Shown: piece after piece, positions 56,634 to 64,000 of the stretch
Layout of the letters: each line of letters starts with the position of its first letter
Numbering within the stretch: position 1 is the stretch's first letter
DNA from: Neoscytalidium dimidiatum
Lineage: Eukaryota > Ascomycota > Dothideomycetes > Botryosphaeriales > Botryosphaeriaceae
DNA: 64,000 bases
NCBI GenBank assembly: GCA_037367355.1
Contig: CM074702.1
Location: forward strand, 2,666,001-2,730,000
Direction: 5' to 3'
The notes under the pieces: model-generated
The model's input: the letters and a program-made list of their open reading frames with translations, nothing else
Told to the model about the DNA's origin: nothing
Database searches by the model: none
Position numbers and translations under genes: made by a program

Positions 56634-57349
56634 ATGTCCGCGCAAGCCCTCGCCCGAACCCTCAAGGCCCTCCACAAGCCCGGCACCCCCCTGGTGCTCG
56701 CCAACGTCTACGACGCCCCCCTCCGCCCGCGCGGTGGCGGCGCTCCCCGGCTGCGCGGCCTGGCCGACGACGACCTCGACCTCGACGCCAACCTCGCGGC
56801 CGTCCGGGGCGTCGCGGCCGTCGCGCGCGAGTTCAACAAGCCGCTGACCGTCGGCGTCCAGGACGGGTACGGCGACGCGCTCGAGCGGGCGGTGGCCGCG
56901 CTCGTCGACGCGGGCGCCGTCGGCGCCAACCTGGAGGACTGCACCCGGGGCGGGGAGATGCACGCGCCGGCGGCGGCGGCGGCGGAGCGGGTCGCGCGCG
57001 CGCTGGCCGCGGCGTGCCCGACTTCGTCGTCAACGCCCGCTGCGACGTGCTGGCGAGGGGCGGCGCGCTCGACGAGGTGCTGGACCGCGGCCGGAGGTAC
57101 CTCGCGGCCGGCGCGACGACCGTGTTCGTCTGGGGCGGCTCGCGGCGGGGCGTCGGCCGCGAGGAGGTGCGCGCGCTGGTCGAGGCGTTCGACGGCCGCG
57201 TGAACGTCCTGCTGAGCGGGAGGCCCGGTGCTTTGACCGTCCCGCAGATCAGAGAGCTCGGCGTCGCGAGGATCAGCGTTGGGCCGGCGCTTCAGATCAA
57301 GGCGATGGAGGCGCTGGCGCGGGAAGCGGAGAAGCTCTTGGCTGCTTGA
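56634..57349 (+). pseudogene. PEP mutase / isocitrate-lyase-family relic with deletions and frameshifts
   Basis: The beginning MSAQALARTLKALHKPGTP, then LVLANVYDA, and the segments GLADDDLDLDANLAAVRGV, FNKPLTVGVQDGYGDALE and VGANLEDC show the phosphoenolpyruvate phosphomutase/2-methylisocitrate-lyase fold. In this family NVYDA begins the active-site loop, and NLEDC and NARCD are binding motifs. After NVYDA the frame slips by one base, SARAVAALPGC appears in another frame, and about 13 residues (the ATASYA region) are missing before GLADDD restores the frame. A second break at about 57014, after ALAAA, loses another short stretch. The last third (PDFVVNARCDVLARGGALDE to stop at 57349) is then in a new frame. 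Both gaps are in very GC-rich DNA, so assembly error must be considered, but as read no full enzyme is made. Confidence 0.75.
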
Positions 57350-57659
57350 TAGCGTTGGCAGCGTCTGGTTGCTTTGAACGGTTTGAAGTTGCCCTCTTGC
57401 GGCTCCTAGATAGCGTGGTAATCAAGCTCGGGTTCTTCAGACAATGCCATGTGGAGTAACAATGTGGAGTTGAAGTGAGCATTGGCCTCGTGACAACAGC
57501 TAGTGGGCTTGTGAAGCTGAGATGGTGGAAAAGTCACATAGATTAACTGTTTCAATGTCCAAAGGCTCCCGTACTAGCGAAGAGTCCTTGAGCAGGAAAC
57601 ACGATGGATGGCCAAGTCCCATCAAGATTTTCCAAGATGTGAAGATATTGCCCTAAACG
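57350..57659. other. Short intergenic between convergent 3' ends
   Basis: This 310 bp separates the PEP-mutase relic and the Zn2Cys6 regulator, which converge. No gene is seen. Confidence 0.4.
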
Positions 57660-59248
57660 TCATGAGTAATCCATGCAATCAGCTTCTCCTTCACGATTTG
57701 GCCACTCACACGCGACCATCCATCTTTTGGTGAATTCCTCGATTATGCTCTTGAGCGTGTCGAGGCGCTGCTTGCAGATCGGATGGCCGGTCTGCTTCCA
57801 CAGTCGGTACTGAACGATCGCCGCCTGGCATAAAGAGTACGGTAGATACGGGGAGAGGACTTCTGGGGGGTAATTCTCGTTTCTGTCGCAATAGGAAGCT
57901 TCCGCGAAGGTTAGAGCCCCTATTGATGTTTCTTCGATAGACTGCAAGGCCTGACTGCTGTCGAAGGCATTCTCTGTGTTGGAGTTCAACATGTATTCGT
58001 AGAGGATAAAGAGTGCACTACACGTGCCAGAAGCTCGGTCAGCATGTTCGTTGCTGTAGGAGAAAGCATGACAGACCTGTTGCACATCCCATACGCGCCA
58101 CAATACTTGCCGATCCTCAGCTCTTCGTTAGCCAGTAGGGGGAGATAGGCTTTCAACGTTCGCTCCAGCTGACGAGCTGCTTCCGCATTGAACTTGGGGT
58201 CTAGTGTTGGGTCAAGTACGTGCTGCATGACTCGCCCCACGAGGTGTGACACCTGGCACTCGCGGGCCATTTGTCCCACGGTAACGTTGAAGGGAGTGTC
58301 GAGCAAGGGGGGACCATCAAGAGCGGCCTCTAGGTCCGCCGAGGTGGAGGATTCCGACCACATGAGATCCTCGATTGGGAGCGGATCCGTGGTTTCCGGG
58401 TCATCCGACGCAAGCAATGCGTCGCCGTTGCATAGATTGATGAATCTGTCCATGATGACTACAGCCCACCATACTCTCTTCTCCTCCTCCAGAGCTGCGC
58501 GGCCGGCTCCGGCGCCGACACTACGCCACCTCTTCCTATGGAGGCCGAGTGCACGAGCTGCTCGTGCACATGCTGCTATGGATATATAAGCGGCTGTGGA
58601 GAGGCCATGGCCCATTTCGTAGAAAGAAGTCAAGACTCTGCAATGGACAAGGTCAAGCGACAGACCGGCCGTCGTCTCGAGCAAAGTGATCAAGTTCTTA
58701 GCTTTAAAGTAGAGCGCCGACTGCATGCTGGTGGTCTTTCCCATCGGCTTTTGCTGAATGAGGAGGATGCATAGACACAGGGCTGCAAAATCGGCACGTG
58801 GTTCTGCGGCCAGAGACTCGAGACTCCTTTGGAACCTGCGCTTGCATACTGCGGAAATCCGTTGGTGTGTCCCAGTGAAGAAGTCGGTAGAGATTTCGGC
58901 CAGGCTGTCGCGCGAACGACAAATGCGCACGACGAAGTCTACAGTCGACCGATTAAGAGCCTCAGGGCTCGAATAGTCAATGCCGGATGAGGTGTTGGAG
59001 AGATGGAGGCTTGGGGATTTCAAGCTCTCTAGGCGTGGCTGACTGCACCAAGGGTCGGCGGCGAAATGGGTCTGGACGGCATCCTCTGGGTAGGCACACG
59101 TCTTGCCCAGGCTAAACAACCGTCCGTCAACACATCTTTCCTTCACTCGTGGCGTCTTAAGAGCCACGTACCGAGAACAGTTTGCACACGAGGGTCTAGC
59201 TTTGTCGCACTTCCGCTTTGCGTGCTTGCAGAAAGTGCACGCATTCAT
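57660..59248 (-). CDS. Zn2Cys6 transcription factor, 3 exons, 489 aa
   Basis: Exons 59248-59172, 59111-58077 and 58017-57660 give 489 aa. The zinc cluster starts almost at the N-terminus: CTFCKHAKRKCDKARPSCANC, then SRLGKTC after removal of a 60-nt intron that falls inside the cluster. Splicing gives the exact C-x6-C spacing of the last two cysteines. The middle region (VLTSFYEMGHGLSTAAYIS, RAARALGLHRKRW, EEEKRVWWAVVIMDRFINL) is the fungal-specific transcription factor domain. The C-terminal exon ends EEFTKRWMVACEW. The family usually binds CGG inverted or direct repeats as dimers. The gene is divergent from an MFS transporter, and two CGG-N18-CCG palindromes lie between them, so it probably regulates that transporter, itself, or both. 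Confidence 0.88.
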
Positions 59249-59437
59249 GGCACTGTTTGCTCAAGACTGTCTCTCCCTCGGCGCTGGCGCATGAGCCTGC
59301 AAGAGGGAACCGTAATGAGTCTGGGCGGGGCGTGTGGAATTGCGGACTGAGGCCGCCGAGAACGGTTACTGGGATTTTAGGATCTGCAAGAGTGAGGTGA
59401 TGAGGAAAGGTGGAGTGGGGCGGACGCTAAAATGCGT

Positions 59438-59465
59438 TGCGGACAAGGATCTATCCTGACCCGCA
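59438..59465. promoter_or_regulatory. Palindromic CGG-N18-CCG site A
   Basis: Outer arms TGCGG and CCGCA are perfect inverted repeats; inner arms AGGAT and ATCCT are also inverted. The site starts 190 bp upstream of the regulator's start codon. It matches site B at 22 or more of 28 positions while flanks differ. Confidence 0.6.
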
Positions 59466-60414
59466 GGCTAAACCCAATCTGGTGTAGACTCGGTTGCTGT
59501 CGAACGTCTTGCCAAGCATCGCCTCCGGAGTCTGGTGTCCAAACATCAAGGAAACAGCTTCTCCGTGTGAAAAAAAGCTAGCTGAGTATCCAGACCCGCA
59601 GCTTCTTCCGACTCATCTTGATCGTGCTCCGCCAAAAAGAAAACAAAAAGGCCCAAGCTCTAGATCCAGCTTGCACGCCCTTAGAACCGCTAAAGCATCA
59701 TATTATCCCTGCTCCTGTGCTGAAAAATCTCCGCTATCATCAAGGTAGATCAATTCGTCTGTCGTAGCTCTTGGCTAATGTCTGCACTCTGGCTTTGTGC
59801 TAAGATCCGATGCATAGATCTGCAGGAAGATAGACATGGCGTGTATAAGTGGTTATCCTACCATTCAGCGGCGTGGTCACTTCCACTGAGAGCCCCAGTT
59901 AGGCCACGTAACACCTTGCATGGCTCATCCCAAGCTGTAAGAACATCTAGTCCCGAGCCTGAACATGTAGATGACTCTACGGGTTCGAGGGTACCAGACT
60001 TGAAGTTGCTGAGAGTACATTACAAATAGACAGCTACTAATCAAGCAAAGCTTAACCGACGTAGCCTTCCCACGTTGAGTATGTTCAACGGGGTGGTGGC
60101 CCTGGCCCATTATTCTGTTTAGAAGCCACGGAATTCATCTTACATACCCTAAGCGCCTGCAACCTAATGTCAGGCTGCCATGCGTAAGACCTGAAGCGGG
60201 TGGCGTCATTGTTTAGACTGAGTGGACTTCACCGTACCTCTGGAATGCGCTCAAGGGTAGCTCAATGCATCGATAATGCAGTCAATGGGCTTGAATGTTA
60301 AGCACCTTTGCATATCCCCATCACTGATGATTTCGGGGACTTCTGCTAGCTGATGGCTGCGGAATGCTAATCAGGCACTGCCGAGATCCTTGGGATTTTG
60401 GATGAGGCTCTTAG

Positions 60415-60442
60415 TGCGGTCAAGGATCCATCCTAGTCCGCA
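60415..60442. promoter_or_regulatory. Palindromic CGG-N18-CCG site B
   Basis: Same outer TGCGG/CCGCA and inner AGGAT/ATCCT arms and the same 18-bp spacing as site A. It lies about 550 bp upstream of the transporter's start codon. Confidence 0.6.
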
Positions 60443-60991
60443 TCTCACCGCATAGCAAGCAAGCTTACTCCTCCGCCATCGACATCTTGGAATTCTAACG
60501 GTCCACCAGATACACGCGCATCCATACTCCATACAATCTAGCACGTTAAGAAGTAGTCTCTGTTAGCCGATTAAGCTCGACTCGTCCACTTCCATGACTC
60601 GCGGCCGTGCCAAGCCTCGGCTTTCATATCCGCGCTTCAGACTACTCCTTGGGGCGCGATTTGATAAGCCATTCACTTCTTTTTGTCACATTACAAATTA
60701 TCATGGAAGCATAGAGTCAGGTTGCTTGGGGTCTTCCGGTTGCTTGCATGCAGCAAGCTGGCGTGCGCCTCGACTTGGCCCACATTCATGTTGTCTGTCT
60801 TTTCCGTTCTTAAAAGCGGCATTCGAACCTCTTCACCTGAAAGCTCAGCCGCTTCTTCATTACCAACAGACTCACTGTATCTTCGAGCCTAGAGCCTATC
60901 GTCGCGGCCCTTTCCTCACCTCCAACTAACAATTATCCCAAAACAACCCAAAAGATCCTCGACCGACAGCATTACACCCTTGGCGCACATC

Positions 60992-62797
60992 ATGCTCGAC
61001 CTCATCAGAGACGCACCACTGGGACAGGCAATTCGTTTCATCTCACGAAACAAACTACTCCAGTATCCAGAAGAGAGACCCGACTTCCAACTGCCTCCCC
61101 AGTATGCCACTCGACTTCAGCACAACGAGAGGTCCAACCAGCGGCATCAAGCGTCCTTGCACTCCAGCGAGCCGGCCCCGGATCTGATTGCAGATGGCAG
61201 CGCAGCCGAAGCCGACGTCGAAGCCAAAGTCTCCGAGGATACGGGGGACGCTTTGGAAGGTCTTGGAATGGTGAGGTCAAGGAGCACTGTTCGCACCGCT
61301 CCGTACACCAACGAGCGGCTGAGAGCTGAACAAGAGCTTGACCTCGAGCGCAGCCGATCTGTCCCGATCATCCCCCAAAAGACCCCCGAGGGCGTTCTTC
61401 TTGTCGATTGGTATACCACCGACGATCCCGCAAACCCGCAAAACTGGTCATCCCTTAAGAAGGGCTTCGTCCTCACCATTCTCTGCTCTTACACATGGAC
61501 TGTGTACTGTGCAGGCCCAATCTATGCCACCGCTGCAGATGGGATTGTGGAACGCTTTGGTGTCAATCCAGTCGCTGCAACCCTGGGCCTTTCGCTATAC
61601 GTGCTTGCGTACGGTATCGGGGATCTGCTTTTCTCTCCTTTGACTGAAATACCCATCGTCGGGAGGAACTCTGTCTACTATTTGACTTTCATAGTCTTCT
61701 GGGTCCTGTCCTTCCCTACCGCCGTGGTGAACAACTTCGGCGGGCTCCTGGCCTTGCGCTTCTTCCAGGGATTCTTCGGTAGCCCTGCTTTGGCGAATGG
61801 AGGGGCGACAGTTGGCGACATGTACTCGCTCGTCTACATTCCTTACGGGCTCTTGTGGTGGGTCTTCGCTGCTTGGGGCGGCCCTGCCCTGGGACCCCTG
61901 ATCGGAGGCTACGCCGCCATGGCCAAGGGCTGGAGATGGCCTCTGTGGGAGATTGTGTGGATGGCGTCCCCCGTCCTGCTTCTTCTGTTATGTCTCATGC
62001 CTGAGACCTCTGCGTCGAACATCTTGCTCAGACGCGCACGTCGCCTACGCAAGCTGACGGGCGATTTGAGGCTTCAGTCCCAGAGCGAGATTGAACAGCG
62101 GCACATGTCCGCATCCAACATCCTCTTCTCTGCTCTCATCAGGCCGATGGAGATCATGCTGAAGGACCCCTCAATCTTCTTCGTCAACCTCTACACGGGC
62201 TACTTCTATGGCGTGTTCTACACCTTTTTCGAGGTCTTCCCATTGGTCTTCCCGCCCTTCCACGGGTTCAGCCTGGGACAGACTGGCCTCACCTTCCTGT
62301 CGTGTTTGGTTGGAGTCGTCGTGGCGATCGCTGCTTATTCCGCTTACCTGTACTGGTACATGGTGCCCGACAACCTCCGCAACGGCTTCCGAGAGCAGGA
62401 ACACCGCCTTGTCCCGGCCATCGTCGGCTCCATCCTCCTGCCCATCGGCCTGTTCATATTCGCATGGACCTCCGACCCGAAGATCCACTGGTCGGTGCCC
62501 CTCGTCGGCGTCGGGATCTTCGTCGTCGGGCACTTCTTCACCATGCAGTCGCTCTTCATATACATCCCGTTCTCGTATCCGAAGTACGCCGCTTCCCTCT
62601 TCGCCGGGAACAGTGTCTGGAGATCCGGCGCCGCCGGCGGCAGTGTCGTCTTTGCGAGGCCGCTCTTCATCAACCTCGGGATAAGCAAAGGCGTCACGCT
62701 GCTTGCGGGCTTGAGCGTCGCCGGCATTTTCGGAACTGTTGGCATCTACGCATTTGGCAAGCAGCTGCGCGCCCGGTCCAAGTCCGCGCAAAGCTAG
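60992..62797 (+). CDS. MFS drug/polyamine-type transporter (DHA1 class), 601 aa
   Basis: A single exon. The start at 60992 (MLDLIRDAPLGQ) is preferred over 60980 because this opening is typical of the subfamily; the longer form would be 605 aa. A cytosolic N-terminus of about 145 residues ends at VDWYTTDDPANPQNWSS, the hallmark of fungal DHA1 multidrug and polyamine antiporters. Twelve membrane helices follow. Conserved motifs include LGLSLYVLAYGIGDLLFSPL with TEIPIVGRNSVY (motif A region) and FFQGFFGSPALANGGATVGDM. The central cytosolic loop lies near 355-395. The C-terminal half has FPPFHGFSLGQTGLTFLS and FAGNSVWRSGAAGG. It would export a toxic compound by proton antiport at the plasma membrane; the substrate cannot be told. 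Its divergent regulator and the shared palindromes point to inducible control. Confidence 0.92.
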   Translation: MLDLIRDAPLGQAIRFISRNKLLQYPEERPDFQLPPQYATRLQHNERSNQRHQASLHSSEPAPDLIADGSAAEADVEAKVSEDTGDALEGLGMVRSRSTVRTAPYTNERLRAEQELDLERSRSVPIIPQKTPEGVLLVDWYTTDDPANPQNWSSLKKGFVLTILCSYTWTVYCAGPIYATAADGIVERFGVNPVAATLGLSLYVLAYGIGDLLFSPLTEIPIVGRNSVYYLTFIVFWVLSFPTAVVNNFGGLLALRFFQGFFGSPALANGGATVGDMYSLVYIPYGLLWWVFAAWGGPALGPLIGGYAAMAKGWRWPLWEIVWMASPVLLLLLCLMPETSASNILLRRARRLRKLTGDLRLQSQSEIEQRHMSASNILFSALIRPMEIMLKDPSIFFVNLYTGYFYGVFYTFFEVFPLVFPPFHGFSLGQTGLTFLSCLVGVVVAIAAYSAYLYWYMVPDNLRNGFREQEHRLVPAIVGSILLPIGLFIFAWTSDPKIHWSVPLVGVGIFVVGHFFTMQSLFIYIPFSYPKYAASLFAGNSVWRSGAAGGSVVFARPLFINLGISKGVTLLAGLSVAGIFGTVGIYAFGKQLRARSKSAQS

Positions 62798-63286
62798 GTG
62801 GGTGAGCGGCTAGTACTGCGGAGTCAACCCCGTCGACGGCTTCCGAAGCAAACGGGCCAGGTGTAGAAATTCAGCGGAAGTATCGGTGTTCGGGAAAAGG
62901 GGGTTTTATCTTTTAAGAACGTCGCATCTCAAACAGACACGAATTTTTTTTTCTGACAATCATTTGCTATAATTATTAGAATATAGATCATTGAAGATGA
63001 AATTCCAATTGTAGTGAATCTAATTGACGAGTTTTTCCGGGTCTCGAATTTGTTCTTACAGCTTTGAGAAAAGCTGTAATAACAGAATTCCAACGAAAGA
63101 TGAGATGCGGAACTTAAGGTGGTGCTACGAGTCCAATCTTCCACCGCCGAGTCCACCAGGAAGTCTCACGCCAGGAAATGTTTTCATTCATCATTTGTTT
63201 GTTACGGCGCAGCCTCCACAGGATGAGGAAGATTGGGATGGTGACCCACCAGAAGTGGTCGGATCCCAGGGAACAAGGAACTAAGG
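62798..63286. other. Intergenic with possible gene remnant
   Basis: This 490 bp lies between the transporter and the LTR. An open stretch at about 63100-63284 has a gene-like composition (Pro-rich then acidic, EEDWDGDPPE) and ends exactly at the LTR. I do not recognise it. Confidence 0.35.
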
Positions 63287-63723
63287 GGTTACGTGACCTC
63301 CGCGATCAGTTGGACCCACCTGCTTAGTAACTGAGCCCTTAATAGCGACTACGCCAGCCGCTCAGTCAAAGCAGCTCGCTCACGGCTTAAAAGAAGAAAA
63401 GGCGTAATTAAGGTAGTAGCTATCTAATACTTCTATAGATACTAGGCTACTAAGCACACCACGCCTACTAAGCATATAGATTATATACACTTTCTTACTT
63501 ATATATAAACAACACTTCTTAGATAGCTCTAACCTCCTCAGTTAACTTTCTAAATTCACTTTAAGTATAGAATTTAGACTCTATTGGTAATAGGCCTTCG
63601 TTCGCAGTGCTTAGTTATTACTTACTCTCTCTCTCTCTTCTTGTACCCACTTAAGGACAACCCCGTGACTAGTATTCTCCCTCTTCGGTGTTGGATCCTC
63701 AGAGGTAGAGGCCGTCCGTTACA
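63287..63723 (+). mobile_element. Solo LTR relic, copy 2
   Basis: The element begins near GTTACGTGACC and ends at CCGTTACA, giving LTR-like ends and a length of about 437 bp. A TATATAAA box at 63502 and the 3' blocks match the relic at 17119-17340. The middle is rich in TA steps, as expected after repeat-induced or spontaneous C-to-T mutation. No reverse transcriptase or second LTR is in the window, so it appears to be a solo LTR. No clear target-site duplication is visible. Confidence 0.65.
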
Positions 63724-63739
63724 CTGTTCTATAAGCAAA

Positions 63740-63982
63740 ATGATGTGCGCAAACTGGGGCAATCAACAAAAAGGGCGTGGCTTCTCCGACTTTTCAAACA
63801 AGCTTGATTACCCTCTGTGGAAGGCTGCCGGTGATTTTGAGACTGCATGGGACATTCATATCGTCGAAGTGCCGGACAAGGCTCGTATTCTTTGGGTCAT
63901 GATATGTACTGTATTGCTCTTCTGCGCTCCCCTCATTATCTTCACCTTTGGGAAACGGATATTCAAGGATGGTCGGGATTGA
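63740..63982 (+). CDS. Small open reading frame or 3' gene fragment with one membrane helix, 80 aa
   Basis: From the ATG at 63740 the frame reads MMCANWGNQQKGRGFSDFSN and ends with a hydrophobic helix (LWVMICTVLLFCAPLIIFTF) plus a basic cap (GKRIFKDGRD). The composition is that of a real protein C-terminus, and the frame is also open for some way upstream into the LTR. It may be the 3' end of a gene cut by the LTR insertion or a small tail-anchored protein. I do not recognise a family. Confidence 0.4.
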   Translation: MMCANWGNQQKGRGFSDFSNKLDYPLWKAAGDFETAWDIHIVEVPDKARILWVMICTVLLFCAPLIIFTFGKRIFKDGRD

Positions 63983-64000
63983 TGGCTGCTGTCATTCCCG

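Larger units (their letters stand above)
59249..60991. promoter_or_regulatory. Shared upstream region of the Zn2Cys6 regulator and MFS transporter
   Basis: This 1.74 kb divergent region is AT-richer than neighbouring DNA, has no gene, and contains two near-identical palindromic sites (59438-59465, 60415-60442). Confidence 0.5.

Noticed and set aside
1..64000. tRNA or rRNA genes
   Set aside because: I looked for GGTTCGANNCC-type B boxes with an upstream A box and cloverleaf pairing on both strands and found none convincing; a tRNAscan-SE run would settle it.
1..64000. Secondary-metabolite backbone gene
   Set aside because: No polyketide synthase, non-ribosomal peptide synthetase, terpene cyclase or DMATS motif was seen, so the P450, MFS and regulator genes cannot be called a classic biosynthetic cluster.

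Overview
The window is nuclear DNA of a filamentous ascomycete (Pezizomycotina). The genes carry short GT-AG introns (mostly 49-120 nt, donors such as GTACGT or GTAAGT, branch points such as CTGAC). The gene families are typical of that group: Zn2Cys6 regulators, a CFEM/PTH11-type receptor, a heme-thiolate peroxidase, a secreted GMC oxidoreductase, and the housekeeping genes COX15, TIM17 and DUG2. A dothideomycete-like host is a guess only. All exon models were built by reading splice sites and checking that the exon lengths sum to whole codons; they have not been tested against transcripts.

Layout. 0-4.4 kb: a phytanoyl-CoA-dioxygenase-like enzyme (-) and a conserved fungal coiled-coil protein (+). 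4.9-13.6 kb: a decaying accessory block holding a broken cytochrome P450 (-), an apparently intact C2H2 + Zn2Cys6 regulator (+), a broken nitrilase (-), a broken Zn2Cys6 regulator (+), and a secreted PEBP-like gene with a one-base frame break in a homopolymer (-). 13.6-19.6 kb: a chromodomain protein, an LTR relic and a DUF7924-like protein. 20.8-29.3 kb: secreted and surface genes (peroxidase, CFEM receptor, GMC oxidoreductase). 29.3-34.2 kb: gene-poor DNA containing a miniature element with paired 135-142 bp terminal repeats. 34.2-55.2 kb: the core block (CocE/NonD hydrolase, COX15, BTB protein, TIM17 with a 16-nt micro-exon, a membrane-anchored SKSHR-repeat protein, DUG2), with long low-complexity intergenic regions. 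56.6-64 kb: a broken PEP-mutase-family gene, a Zn2Cys6 regulator divergent from an MFS transporter, a second LTR copy, and a gene fragment at the window edge.

The strongest functional link is the divergent Zn2Cys6 regulator / MFS transporter pair. Their shared 1.7 kb intergenic region holds two copies of a nested palindrome with CGG-N18-CCG geometry, a plausible operator for the regulator. The accessory block at 4.9-12.4 kb looks like a former regulator-plus-enzyme cluster, now mostly pseudogenes; no polyketide, peptide or terpene synthase is present. No tRNA, rRNA or CRISPR array was recognised.
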